From an uncultured Bacteroidota bacterium (GTDB taxonomy: Bacteria; Bacteroidota; Bacteroidia; Chitinophagales; Chitinophagaceae): DNA of 32,160 nucleotides. A model generated the notes under the pieces. The model did not search any database. It was not told the DNA's origin and saw only the letters and a program-made list of their open reading frames with translations. The first letter of the stretch is position 1; each line of letters begins with the position of its first letter. Below, in pieces: positions 15,541 to 23,654 of this stretch. The DNA lies in contig CAINUN010000089.1 in the NCBI GenBank assembly GCA_903853805.1, forward strand, positions 1 through 32,160. Direction: 5' to 3'. The position numbers and the translations under genes are program-made.

Positions 15541-17367
15541 GTGGCGGACATCATCCAACTGCTTTCAGATCATATTGCCAACCAAATTGCTGCCGGCGAG
15601 GTTATTCAAAGACCTGCTTCTGCCGTAAAAGAATTGTTGGAGAATGCCATTGACGCAGGAGCTACCGACATTCAACTCATTTTAAAAGATGCTGGCAAAG
15701 AACTCATCCAGGTCATTGACAATGGCAAAGGCATGAGCCCCACCGATGCCCGCATGAGTTTTGAACGCCATGCCACATCTAAAATAAAAAACATTGACGA
15801 CCTTTTCCGCATTCGCACTATGGGCTTTCGCGGCGAGGCGCTTGCCTCTATTGCCGCCGTGGCACAAGTGGAGTTGAAAACGCGGCAAGCAAGCAATGAT
15901 ATTGGCTCTAAAATTTGTATTGAAGGCACGGATGTGGTGCTTCAAGAACCTTGCGCCACCCCTATCGGCACGAGCATTATGGTGAAAAACTTGTTCTTCA
16001 ATGTGCCTGCTCGCCGCAATTTTTTAAAATCGAACAACACTGAGTTCCGCAATATCCTCGATGAGTTTACGCGTGTGGCGCTTGCCTATCCATCGCTTGC
16101 CTTTCGGCTTTTTCATAATGGAGTGGAGCAGTTCAGGCTCGAGTCAGGTAATCTTAAAACAAGAATCGTCAACCTTCTTTCAGGTTCTGTGGAGAAAAAC
16201 CTAGTGCCCGTGCAAGAAGAAACGGATTGGATAAAGATTCACGGTTTCATTGGCAAGCCCGAGTCGAGTACCAAAACCCGTGGCAATCAGTTTTTCTTCA
16301 TCAACGACCGCTTCATTCGCAACTCCTATTTGCATCATGCAGTGGCTACTGCTTATGAAGGCTTGATGGAAAAAGAAACCTTCCCCTTCTATGTTTTATT
16401 CCTCGAAACCGACCCTGCGCGGGTAGATGTGAACGTGCATCCTACAAAGCAAGAAGTAAAGTTTGAAGACGACCGCATGATGTATGCCTATCTTAATGCA
16501 GCAGTAAGACATGCTTTGGCAAGGTTCAACATAGCACCCTCGTTAGACTTCACCCTAAGCCCCGAAATCACCAAACTTCCTTCCGTAGAAATGCCTATTT
16601 CTCATCGGGAAAAAGAAAAAGTGGAAGCCGGCTATTTGTTTAATAACTTCTCAAGAAAAGATCAAGCCCACTTCATTGATAAAAAAGAAGGCTTGAAGCA
16701 ATGGAAAGAACTCTACCAAATAGCACAACAACCGCTTGCTTCGCAAACACCTTCAACCCCAAACGCAGAACCTATTTCGCTCCATAAAACCACTGAAACA
16801 GCCACACACCAAAACATGCTTGTGGTGCAAAACAACTTTTTGGTCACCACTGTAAAATCAGGGTTGATGGTCGTTCATATTCGCCGAGCCTACGAAAGAA
16901 TATGGCAGGAGCGCCTGCTTGAAAACTGGGATACGGGCCAATTTGTTTCGCAGCAGTTATTGTTTCCCGCCACCTACGAATGGTCGGCACAAGATGCGCT
17001 CTTACTAGAGTCGGTGCTCGAGGATTTAGCAAGAATTGGGTTCGATATTGCGCCCTTCGGGCAAAGCACATTTGTGGTGCGTGGACTGCCATCTTCATTA
17101 AAAGCAGGCGAAGAAAAAGATGTTTTAGACGAGGTGATTGAACATCTTCGACACGAATCGCAAAACGCAGTGGCACAAAGAAAAGAACAACTCACAGCAC
17201 AAGTTGCCAAACGCATTGCACTGAACAAACCACAATTGCAACAACCTGAAGAGCAACAAGCACTTATTGATGAACTGTTTGCCTGCACCCAACCCGAATA
17301 TGCCCCTGACGGCAAAAAAGTGTTTAGCTTTTTGAAAACAGAAACCCTTCAGGATTTACTTGGATAA
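15541..17367 (+). CDS. mutL: DNA mismatch repair protein MutL
   Basis: GHKL ATPase that links MutS mismatch recognition to strand removal. The N-terminal motifs are complete: IAAGEVIQRPASAVKELLENAIDAGA at the start, DNGKGM, FERHATSKI and GFRGEALASI, then the transducer domain with DVNVHPTK. After a variable linker (about 340-425) comes the C-terminal dimerisation domain. There the usual metal-binding endonuclease motif DQHA-x2-E-x4-E is replaced by HIRRAYERIWQE at 446-457: the Asp, Gln and His are lost while both Glu remain. The late CPHGRP-like site is PEYAPDGKK. The 608-residue length is normal. The start is GTG, which places the conserved ATPase core at the right distance. Stand-alone gene with a structured leader. 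Confidence 0.95.
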   Translation: MADIIQLLSDHIANQIAAGEVIQRPASAVKELLENAIDAGATDIQLILKDAGKELIQVIDNGKGMSPTDARMSFERHATSKIKNIDDLFRIRTMGFRGEALASIAAVAQVELKTRQASNDIGSKICIEGTDVVLQEPCATPIGTSIMVKNLFFNVPARRNFLKSNNTEFRNILDEFTRVALAYPSLAFRLFHNGVEQFRLESGNLKTRIVNLLSGSVEKNLVPVQEETDWIKIHGFIGKPESSTKTRGNQFFFINDRFIRNSYLHHAVATAYEGLMEKETFPFYVLFLETDPARVDVNVHPTKQEVKFEDDRMMYAYLNAAVRHALARFNIAPSLDFTLSPEITKLPSVEMPISHREKEKVEAGYLFNNFSRKDQAHFIDKKEGLKQWKELYQIAQQPLASQTPSTPNAEPISLHKTTETATHQNMLVVQNNFLVTTVKSGLMVVHIRRAYERIWQERLLENWDTGQFVSQQLLFPATYEWSAQDALLLESVLEDLARIGFDIAPFGQSTFVVRGLPSSLKAGEEKDVLDEVIEHLRHESQNAVAQRKEQLTAQVAKRIALNKPQLQQPEEQQALIDELFACTQPEYAPDGKKVFSFLKTETLQDLLG

Positions 17368-17417
17368 TTCGCGAAGATTTTTTATTTAATTTGCGCCCTC
17401 ATTTGGAACTGTTCTCT

Positions 17418-18506
17418 ATGTCTGCACCTAAATTCTATTCTCTTAAAGTAAAAGAAGTTCGCCAAGAAACACCTGATTGTGTGTCTGTTTCCTTCATTGT
17501 CCCTGTTGAATGGAAAGAAACCTTTCGCTTCACGCCTGGTCAATACCTTACTATTAAAAAGGAAATAGGTGGAAAAGAATTACGTCGTTCCTATTCTATT
17601 TGCACAAGCCCTTCTGAAAATGATTTGCGCGTTGCCATCAAAAAAGTAGAAGGCGGGCAATTCTCTGGCTTTGCAAACGCTTTACTAAAAGCAGGAGATG
17701 TACTCGATGTAATGCCCCCTATGGGAAAATTTTCTCCACGCAGCAATGGAAAAACAGATAAGCACTACATGGCGGTGGCGGTGGGCAGCGGCATTACGCC
17801 AATCATGAGCATTGCCAAAACTGTTTTAGAGCAAGAAAAAGAAAGTCGTTTCACCCTTGTTTTTGGCAATAAGAATAGGGAAAACATCATTTTTAGAAGT
17901 GAAATAGAAGCCTTACAGGCGAAGCATGCAGAGCGTTTCAGGGTGTTTCATGTAATGAGTCGTGAAGCCAATGAAAATCCTTTACTCAACGGAAGAATAG
18001 ATGGAGAGAAAATAACAAATTTCGGCAGCTCATGGATTGATTATAGCAAGCTTGATGAAGTGTTTATTTGTGGTCCTGAGGCTATGATTCTCACCGTTCG
18101 TCAGCAATTAATTGCGCTTCATGTTACAGAAGAGAAACTGCATATTGAACTCTTCACTTCGCCCGAACAACCAAAGTCCACCCACGAAACATGGGTGAAA
18201 GAACACAGCAATGATGAGCCTGCAATCAGTCAAGTGACCATAGTCATTGAAGGAGAAGAATATGAATTCGCGCTGCCATACAACGGCGATAGCATCTTAG
18301 ATGCTGCCATGAAACTAGGCGCCAATCTTCCTTATGCTTGTAAAGGTGGCGTATGTTGCACCTGTCGTGCTAAGATAATGGAAGGCAAAGTGGATATGGA
18401 AGTGAACTATGCTCTTGAAAAAGATGAGGTGGCAGAAGGCTATATCCTTACTTGTCAGTCGCACCCACGCTCGCCTAAAGTGTTAGTTGACTTTGATGCA
18501 CGGTAA
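17418..18506 (+). CDS. PaaE-like FAD/[2Fe-2S] oxidoreductase
   Basis: Flavoprotein reductase of 362 residues with three domains: an FAD-binding barrel with RRSYSICTSP near 56-65, an NAD(P)-binding domain with VGSGITPIMS near 122-131 and CGPEAM near 218-223, and a C-terminal plant-type ferredoxin with ligands C308, C313, C316 and C346. This order matches PaaE, the reductase of phenylacetyl-CoA epoxidase, and related oxygenase reductases. No paaABCD genes are nearby, so the electron acceptor is unknown; the related Rieske gene is 14 kb away. I use the ATG at 17418 (MSAPKFYSLK) rather than an in-frame TTG at 17391. Confidence 0.88.
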   Translation: MSAPKFYSLKVKEVRQETPDCVSVSFIVPVEWKETFRFTPGQYLTIKKEIGGKELRRSYSICTSPSENDLRVAIKKVEGGQFSGFANALLKAGDVLDVMPPMGKFSPRSNGKTDKHYMAVAVGSGITPIMSIAKTVLEQEKESRFTLVFGNKNRENIIFRSEIEALQAKHAERFRVFHVMSREANENPLLNGRIDGEKITNFGSSWIDYSKLDEVFICGPEAMILTVRQQLIALHVTEEKLHIELFTSPEQPKSTHETWVKEHSNDEPAISQVTIVIEGEEYEFALPYNGDSILDAAMKLGANLPYACKGGVCCTCRAKIMEGKVDMEVNYALEKDEVAEGYILTCQSHPRSPKVLVDFDAR

Positions 18507-18552
18507 GGCTGCTTATTTTTCTTGAAATAAAGGCTAATAATGATTGAACTAA

Positions 18553-18675
18553 TTAGAGCCGATTGCTTTTACAATCATTTTCCTTAGCTTGTTTTTTGTC
18601 TCTATAAATATCAAAAAGCAACCCAGCTGCAAATTGAATTTCTTCAAGAAGACTATAACGAGATTTGAGATAGTA
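18553..18675 (-). pseudogene. Possible remnant of a small gene (unrecognised)
   Basis: A 40-codon open stretch on the minus strand between PaaE and hflX, ending at TAA (18553-18555) and bounded upstream by TGA (18676-18678). Its translation begins YYLKSRYSLLEEIQFA and continues AGLLFDIYRDKKQAKEN; it is amphipathic and protein-like rather than the low-complexity product typical of chance frames. It has no plausible start codon at its 5' end, so if real it is the C-terminus of a decayed gene. I do not recognise the family. The rest of the 18507-18725 gap holds nothing I can name. Confidence 0.25.
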
Positions 18676-18725
18676 TCATTTATGATAAGGGGGAAAACAT
18701 AATCAAACATAAACAAAGAGGCAAC

Positions 18726-19913
18726 CTAATAAAACTGCGTCAAGTAAGGATACCGCTCTTGGTAAAGTGTTTTCACTTTGTTGAGAATGATGTCGCGAAG
18801 CCCATCCACGTTCATCTTTTCAGTTGCAGAAATGAACACACAATGACCATGGGTGAGGTTATCCCATCGGCGATGAAGTTGTTTGAGCATATCTTCTTTC
18901 ACCTCGCTTGGCAACCAAGGATCAAAGGTGTTTTCTTGATACAAATCCATTTTATTGAAAATCACAATCGTAGGTTTGTCAAAGGCTTTGATGTCTTGCA
19001 ACGTCTTATTCACCGTGCCCATTTGGTCTTCATAACTCGAGTGTGAAATGTCTACCACATGAAGTAAACAATCGGCTTCGCGCACTTCATCGAGCGTGCT
19101 TTTAAAACTCTCTACGAGATGATGTGGGAGTTTGCGAATGAAACCTACGGTATCGCTAAGCAAGAAAGGCGTTTGTTCATACACCACCTTACGAGTAGTG
19201 GTGTCGAGGGTAGCAAAGAGTTTGTTTTCGGCAAATACTTCGCTCTTGCTGAGTAAAGTCATGAGGGTGCTTTTGCCCACATTGGTATAGCCCACAAGCG
19301 CCACACGAATATATTCACCACGTTCTTGGCGTTGGGTGGTAGCTTGTTTGTCAATTTCTAAAAGACGCTTGCGCAAAAGACCGATTTTGTCTTTTACAAT
19401 GCGGCGGTCAGTTTCAATTTCTGTTTCGCCCGGTCCGCGCGAACCAATACCGCCACCTTGTCTTTCCAAGTGTTTCCACATGCCTTTCAATCGAGGAAGG
19501 ATGTATTGGTATTGCGCCAATTCTACCTGCACTTTGGCTTGTGCAGTCTTGGCTCGACGAGCAAAAATGTCGAGAATCAAATCGCTTCTGTCAATGACTT
19601 TAATACCCAAACCATCTGATATATTACCAATCTGCGAGCCTGTGAGTTCATCATCAAAAATGGCAAGCGTTATGCTTTTTGCCTGTACATAAGTGCGGAT
19701 TTCTTCTAGTTTTCCTTTTCCAACAAAGGTTTTGCTATCGGGGTATGGCAGTTTTTGAATAAAAGTTTTTTCAGTTTTAGCGCCAGCAGTTTCCGCAAGA
19801 AAAGCCAACTCCCCAAGGTATTCATTCACCATTGTTTCTGTTTGCTCCTTATAGACTACGCCAACCAAAATTGCGCGCTCTTCTTTCTGAATGCTATTTT
19901 TATTGTCAATCAC
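18726..19913 (-). CDS. hflX: GTPase HflX
   Basis: Ribosome-binding GTPase that splits stalled or hibernating 70S ribosomes, notably under heat stress. The N-terminal HflX domain is followed by the family glycine-rich segment GGGIGSRGPGE at 153-163 and the G domain: G1 GYTNVGKST at 208-216, the SDTVGFIRKLPHHLVESF switch region and NKMD as G4. The 395-residue length is normal. The start is GTG at 19913; upstream in frame the sequence soon enters the intergenic gap. It lies 18 nt after the arginase-family gene on the same strand and is probably cotranscribed with it. Confidence 0.95.
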   Translation of the reverse strand: MIDNKNSIQKEERAILVGVVYKEQTETMVNEYLGELAFLAETAGAKTEKTFIQKLPYPDSKTFVGKGKLEEIRTYVQAKSITLAIFDDELTGSQIGNISDGLGIKVIDRSDLILDIFARRAKTAQAKVQVELAQYQYILPRLKGMWKHLERQGGGIGSRGPGETEIETDRRIVKDKIGLLRKRLLEIDKQATTQRQERGEYIRVALVGYTNVGKSTLMTLLSKSEVFAENKLFATLDTTTRKVVYEQTPFLLSDTVGFIRKLPHHLVESFKSTLDEVREADCLLHVVDISHSSYEDQMGTVNKTLQDIKAFDKPTIVIFNKMDLYQENTFDPWLPSEVKEDMLKQLHRRWDNLTHGHCVFISATEKMNVDGLRDIILNKVKTLYQERYPYLTQFY

Positions 19914-19931
19914 GGTTTCAAATAAATAAGG

Positions 19932-21059
19932 TTACATCAAGCGTTCTTGTTCACGTAACCAACGCTCGGGCAATTCATTTTTGCTGGCAATTAAGTAGTC
20001 ATTGTAGGAACAAGGTACAAAACTATTATTAGGCAGCTGCATCCACCAACGATTGGTTCTTTTGCTTTTCAAGAAAGTAGTTTCTAATGAAGTGGCATTC
20101 ACATGATACTCCATAAATTCTACACGCTCTTTCAATAAAGCTTCGTTCTTGCGAACTAGGAAACCATCAACAAAATACCAAATCATCTGCGCTATTTGTT
20201 TGGCAGTAATATCATATTGGTCGGTGGTAGGATTGTAGCCGTAAATGCCAAAAGAAGTTAGGTTGTTGCTCATGCCTGCAAAACGTGCTAAAAGGCAAGC
20301 TTCATCACCACTAAAACCATTAGGAGAGCCGTTGATATTAGACGGAGCATCGGAATGTTTAATGGCATTGATATCAAAGCTAAACAAATGGCTGCCGCGT
20401 AGTACAGGTTCTATCTCTTCCATGTTCTCTCTAACTTTACCCAATCGAAAAAAGTCGAAACGAAGTTTGTCTAAGGTTTCCAACATTCTAGGCTGTGTGT
20501 AATAGCTTTGAAAACCAATATGACTGTAATTACGGATATAGTTAGGTTCCTTGGTCAGCATATCCATCAGGAAAGAACGATCAGTCATTTCTTCTGTTTC
20601 TTCTAAGTCAATTAGCATGTCGGCAACCGTGACATCTATAATTTGTTCTTTCTTTTTGAAAGCTTCATATTGTTGCATGGTTAGGTCATGACTGCCACCT
20701 ATGATGAGCACTGTTTTCCCTGATTCTTGTAACTCCGATAAAACAGTTCTTAATGCAGCTCTTGTATCGTCTGTGGTCAACCCTTGAGCAATATTGCCAG
20801 CATAAGCAAGCTTTACTGCCGGATGCCAGTTAAACATTTGAAACAATTGTTTCATCACTTCGTCAGGCGCATTGCTGTATAAATCATTGCCTTCTGCCCC
20901 ACGCATTTCCCCGCAGCCAATTATGACAATATCTGAAGATGCTATGCTATTGCCATCTAGTTTTTGTAATAAAGAATCTCCCCAAGTTAATTGTTGAAAA
21001 CTGTTTCCGTATCGGTCTTCAAATTCCGATACGTTGAAAAAAGAATGTAAATCTTGCAT
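19932..21059 (-). CDS. Degenerate arginase/formimidoylglutamase-family protein
   Basis: Ureohydrolase-fold protein of 375 residues. Arginase, agmatinase and formimidoylglutamase bind two Mn ions through GGxH, DAHxD and SFDxD motifs. Here GGSHD (His124) is kept, but DAHxD reads DMLID (147-151), losing the bridging His, and SFDxD reads SFDIN (227-231), losing the last Asp. The ligands of one metal site (His124, Asp147, Asp151, Asp229) remain while the second site is broken. It could be a single-metal enzyme or a non-catalytic protein. The C-terminal ~70 residues, containing WWMQLP, are beyond the usual fold and presumably lineage-specific. It lies 18 nt upstream of hflX, in the same probable operon. 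Confidence 0.78.
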   Translation of the reverse strand: MQDLHSFFNVSEFEDRYGNSFQQLTWGDSLLQKLDGNSIASSDIVIIGCGEMRGAEGNDLYSNAPDEVMKQLFQMFNWHPAVKLAYAGNIAQGLTTDDTRAALRTVLSELQESGKTVLIIGGSHDLTMQQYEAFKKKEQIIDVTVADMLIDLEETEEMTDRSFLMDMLTKEPNYIRNYSHIGFQSYYTQPRMLETLDKLRFDFFRLGKVRENMEEIEPVLRGSHLFSFDINAIKHSDAPSNINGSPNGFSGDEACLLARFAGMSNNLTSFGIYGYNPTTDQYDITAKQIAQMIWYFVDGFLVRKNEALLKERVEFMEYHVNATSLETTFLKSKRTNRWWMQLPNNSFVPCSYNDYLIASKNELPERWLREQERLM

Positions 21060-21172
21060 TTGTTTAAATAATCGGCTAAAGATAATCCAAGGTTTTTTAT
21101 GGAAGAAATGTTGAGAAAAATGAAAGACAAATTTTTTAACAAGGCATAACTCTTAAGGCAATTTTATTTTTT

Positions 21173-21180
21173 TACTTTTG
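21173..21180 (+). promoter_or_regulatory. Putative -7 box of ftsX
   Basis: TACTTTTG matches TAnnTTTG and lies 15 nt before the ftsX ATG. No clear TTTG -33 element is present at the right distance. A weaker, divergent near-match (minus strand TATCTTTA, 21077-21084) could serve the arginase-family gene. Confidence 0.45.
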
Positions 21181-21195
21181 GGCGTCAAGTAAATT

Positions 21196-22053
21196 ATGTC
21201 TGTCGGAAAAAAATCGAAACCATCTTATGTTTATGCCATCATCGGCGTATCGCTCGTGTTGTTCTTATTGGGAACTTTAGGTTGGTTATTGATAAATGGT
21301 CGTGGCTTGACTCGTGCATTCAAAGAAGATATTGAAGTGCAGGTAGTGCTTCATGATAATACACGACCAGAAATGGCTGAAAGGCTTTTGGCTATTTTGG
21401 AAAAACAATCTTTCGTTCATCATGTTGAGATCATTTCCAAAGAACAAGCCGCCGAAAACTTTAAAAAAGAATGGGGGGAAGACTTCAACCAACTCCTTGA
21501 CTTCAATCCTCTTTTTGCTTCTATCAATATGAATCTTCACTCGGATTATGTGAATAAAGATAGCCTTGATAAGATTCAACAGTTTGTATTGCAAAGCAAT
21601 ATTGTTAGAGAAGTAACTTACCCGACAGGCGTAGTGGACAAAATGAACAGTAATTTCAAGAAGATAGGGTTCATTCTTGGTGGCATATCGCTTTTGCTTT
21701 TTTTCATTGTGGTTGTGTTGATAGATAATACGGTAAGACTTGCCATGTTTAGTAATCGCTTTCTCATCAAAACCATGCAAATGGTGGGTGCAACTCAGAG
21801 TTTCATCACACGCCCTTTTGATAAACGTGCAATTCTAAATGGCTTTTTAAGCGGGCTGATTTCTGTTATTGGTTTATGGGTAGTTATCTCGTTTGCAGAA
21901 AACCAAATGCCGGCCCTTAAGGCTTTACACGAACCGATGTTACTTCTAATACTCATGACAAGCATGATTCTCGTTGGAATTATGATTTCTACTTTAAGCA
22001 CACATCGCTCAGTAGTAAAATATCTTAAAATGCATGTGGACGATCTTTACTAA
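21196..22053 (+). CDS. ftsX: Cell division protein FtsX
   Basis: Inner-membrane ABC-type permease of the divisome that, with FtsE, controls peptidoglycan hydrolases at the septum. The 285-residue protein has a short basic N-terminus, a first transmembrane segment (about 12-33), a periplasmic ECD (about 35-150), and three further segments (about 155-178, 205-228 and 243-263) around the conserved QMVGAT segment that follows the second. ftsE is not in the window, as is common in Bacteroidota, where it is unlinked. It is followed 19 nt later by a DUF3098 gene, its usual partner in this phylum; uppP, often next in line, is absent here. Confidence 0.92.
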   Translation: MSVGKKSKPSYVYAIIGVSLVLFLLGTLGWLLINGRGLTRAFKEDIEVQVVLHDNTRPEMAERLLAILEKQSFVHHVEIISKEQAAENFKKEWGEDFNQLLDFNPLFASINMNLHSDYVNKDSLDKIQQFVLQSNIVREVTYPTGVVDKMNSNFKKIGFILGGISLLLFFIVVVLIDNTVRLAMFSNRFLIKTMQMVGATQSFITRPFDKRAILNGFLSGLISVIGLWVVISFAENQMPALKALHEPMLLLILMTSMILVGIMISTLSTHRSVVKYLKMHVDDLY

Positions 22054-22072
22054 AAAGCATCAACAAAATATT

Positions 22073-22360
22073 ATGGCAACAAATACAACTGCTACTTCCA
22101 AAGAAACAAAGTCAACAGCACCCAGAGGCAATCAGGTTTTCCTTTTCGACAAAAGCAATTATTCAATGATGATTGGTGGTGTCATTCTTATTCTCATTGC
22201 ACTATTTATGATGGCAGGAGGCAAAAGCGAAGACCCACACAAATTTAACTATAGCGAAGTTTATTCTTTTACAAGAATTACTCTCGCACCCATTATCATG
22301 ATGATCGGCTTTGGAATTGAAATCTATGCAATTATGAAGAAGCCTTCAGAGAATAGATAA
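22073..22360 (+). CDS. DUF3098 small membrane protein
   Basis: A 95-residue protein with a hydrophilic N-terminus (MATNTTATSKETKS), then two transmembrane segments (about 38-55 and 72-90) joined by a short loop containing SEDPHKFNYSEVYSFTRI, typical of DUF3098. The gene almost always sits directly after ftsX in Bacteroidota, so a role with FtsX in division or envelope biogenesis is a fair inference, but its function is not known. I use the ATG at 22073; the frame is open upstream into the end of ftsX, but that part is not family-like. Confidence 0.88.
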   Translation: MATNTTATSKETKSTAPRGNQVFLFDKSNYSMMIGGVILILIALFMMAGGKSEDPHKFNYSEVYSFTRITLAPIIMMIGFGIEIYAIMKKPSENR

Positions 22361-22374
22361 TCGTCTTATCCTAC

Positions 22375-22406
22375 AAAAAAAGTCCTGCCAAATTGAGCAG
22401 GACTTT
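22375..22406. terminator. Bidirectional Rho-independent terminator
   Basis: AAAGTCCTGC (22379-22388) pairs perfectly with GCAGGACTTT (22397-22406) over 10 bp around an 8-nt loop. The seven A at 22375-22381 give a T7 tract for the minus-strand transcript of the PUR-domain gene. The plus-strand tail (TTTATA) is weaker. It sits exactly between the convergent DUF3098 and DUF3276 genes. Confidence 0.85.
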
Positions 22407-22428
22407 ATACTATATAAAAAGAGGGTAA

Positions 22429-22881
22429 TTACAGTTTCCAAGCATCCAAGTCGCTAAAATCTTCTTGATTAGCAATGAAGGAAGGTTCGTTTTGTTGAAC
22501 AACTTCTTCAGTTTTTTCTGCCACTTTTTCAATAGGCTCAATCATTTCTTTTGTCTCTGTTCTTTCTTCATTTTCATCATACTCATGATTGAAAGCATTG
22601 AAATCAAAGTCAGGCATGAGTTCAGTTTTTACATGATTGATAGTTTCAGATAGTGCGTCTATAAACTTCATGAAATCTTCTTTGTAAATGAACAATTTAT
22701 GACGGTCATATCCATCTCCATCAAATCGTTTTTTGCTTTCGGTTATTGTAATAAAATAATCGTTACCTCGATTTTCTTTTACATCAAAGAAATACGTTCT
22801 TCTTTTCCCTGCCTTAATACGTTTGCTGAACACACTCTCATTATTGCCAGGTTGCTTGTTGAAATTTTTCTCGTAAGCCAC
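22429..22881 (-). CDS. DUF3276 PUR-domain nucleic-acid-binding protein
   Basis: Bacteroidota protein of the DUF3276 family (PF11680), structurally a single PUR-alpha-like repeat that binds single-stranded nucleic acid; the Borrelia homologue BpuR is an RNA/DNA-binding regulator. The conserved part covers about residues 17-90 (SVFSKRIKAGKRRTYFFDVK, then ESKKRFDGDGYDRHKLFIYKEDF). The remaining ~55 residues are acidic and probably disordered, ending DLDAWKL. The start is GTG at 22881, giving MAYEKNF, the expected N-terminus. It has a full consensus promoter and a strong terminator, so it is a stand-alone, probably well-expressed gene. Confidence 0.9.
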   Translation of the reverse strand: MAYEKNFNKQPGNNESVFSKRIKAGKRRTYFFDVKENRGNDYFITITESKKRFDGDGYDRHKLFIYKEDFMKFIDALSETINHVKTELMPDFDFNAFNHEYDENEERTETKEMIEPIEKVAEKTEEVVQQNEPSFIANQEDFSDLDAWKL

Positions 22882-22918
22882 AGTCTTTGAAATTGATTTT
22901 AGTTTTAGAATAGAGAGA

Positions 22919-22949
22919 CAAAAATAATGTTGTAACTGACTTATCCAAA
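22919..22949 (-). promoter_or_regulatory. Consensus promoter of the PUR-domain gene
   Basis: Minus strand TTTG (22946-22949), exactly 19 nt, TATTTTTG (22919-22926). The GTG start lies 37 nt downstream, giving a leader of about 30 nt. Confidence 0.75.
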
Positions 22950-23006
22950 TCTTTTTGAAATAACGACCTCATCATTTGTATTATATACGCTTATCAATCC
23001 CATTTT

Positions 23007-23080
23007 TTGGGCTCAGCGCAGTACAATTGAATATCAGCATGGGGTGCTGTGGGTCGCTGATTCGAATTTAGTTGTCTTGC
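23007..23080 (+). pseudogene. Decayed tRNA-Pro(GGG)
   Basis: A 74-nt stretch keeps the layout of a tRNA: D-arm start AGCGCAG (23015-23021), an anticodon arm CAGC-ATGGGGT-GCTG with T33, anticodon GGG (23041-23043) and G37, then a TTCGAAT loop (23061-23067) flanked by GCTGA and TTAGT, which still pair with two G-U pairs. The D-stem cannot close (GCGC against GAAT) and the acceptor ends (TTGGGCT and TGTCTTG) barely pair, so it is very probably non-functional. It lines up end to end, without gaps, with the tRNA-Pro(GGG) pattern as I remember it from this phylum. It lies between the PUR-domain and DoxX genes. Confidence 0.6.
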
Positions 23081-23118
23081 CTTAATCAAGGAAACCACCT
23101 CTTTGGAAGCAGTTATTT

Positions 23119-23496
23119 TTATTGAAGAAGCCCTGTTAGTTGTTTCTTGCCTTCCCATAATACCCATATTTCAATTGCCAGAAAAGCCAACGCAATGGGT
23201 AATCCTGAAGGTGCTGCTACACTATGAGTAATGATAATGCCGGTAAGAATTGGTAACAACATAAGGGCGCCCACCAAACGAAATCTCTTGGTGAGAATAA
23301 GCATTCCGCCAATTATTTCAACAATTGCAACTGTTGGCAGTAGCCACCCAATTTCCATAAATGAGCCCATGAATTTCACCATTTTTTCAGGTAAATCTTT
23401 AGGCATTGGCATGTACTGAAAAATTTTGTTCAAGCCAGAATTAATAAACATCAAACCAAATAATACATAAAGAACGAGTTGAAATTTTTGTTTCAT
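23119..23496 (-). CDS. DoxX-family membrane protein
   Basis: A 125-residue protein with four hydrophobic segments (about 5-20, 43-62, 67-90 and 95-113) and the family features FINSGLNKIF near the N-terminus and a Gly-rich GGMLILTKRFRLVGALML. The DoxX/DoxX-like family includes quinone-linked membrane proteins and many of unknown role. The ATG at 23496 is preferred to the TTG two codons upstream. No partner gene is adjacent; folE on the same strand ends 158 bp upstream, so it is probably transcribed alone. Confidence 0.8.
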   Translation of the reverse strand: MKQKFQLVLYVLFGLMFINSGLNKIFQYMPMPKDLPEKMVKFMGSFMEIGWLLPTVAIVEIIGGMLILTKRFRLVGALMLLPILTGIIITHSVAAPSGLPIALAFLAIEIWVLWEGKKQLTGLLQ

Positions 23497-23654
23497 AAAC
23501 AATTATTTTTAGTGGGAATAAGCCTGCATTTTACAGAAAAAACAAAGCACTTAAAGAGGACTATTGACTAACACAGACATGTAATTAAATAGTAAGTGCA
23601 AAATGATTAGCTAAATATTAAGGTTCCTATTTAGTGGGTAACAAGAATGGTTAA

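Noticed and set aside
17391-18506. Phenylacetate degradation cluster suggested by the PaaE-like gene
   Set aside because: No paaA, paaB, paaC, paaD or downstream paa genes are visible on either side.
21286-21780. 164-codon minus-strand ORF opposite ftsX
   Set aside because: Lies wholly antisense to ftsX, whose membrane topology and motifs are clear; the antisense product is low-complexity.
23611-23634. CTAAATA/TATTTAG hairpin after folE as a terminator
   Set aside because: Only 7 AT-rich base pairs with no T tract on the minus strand.
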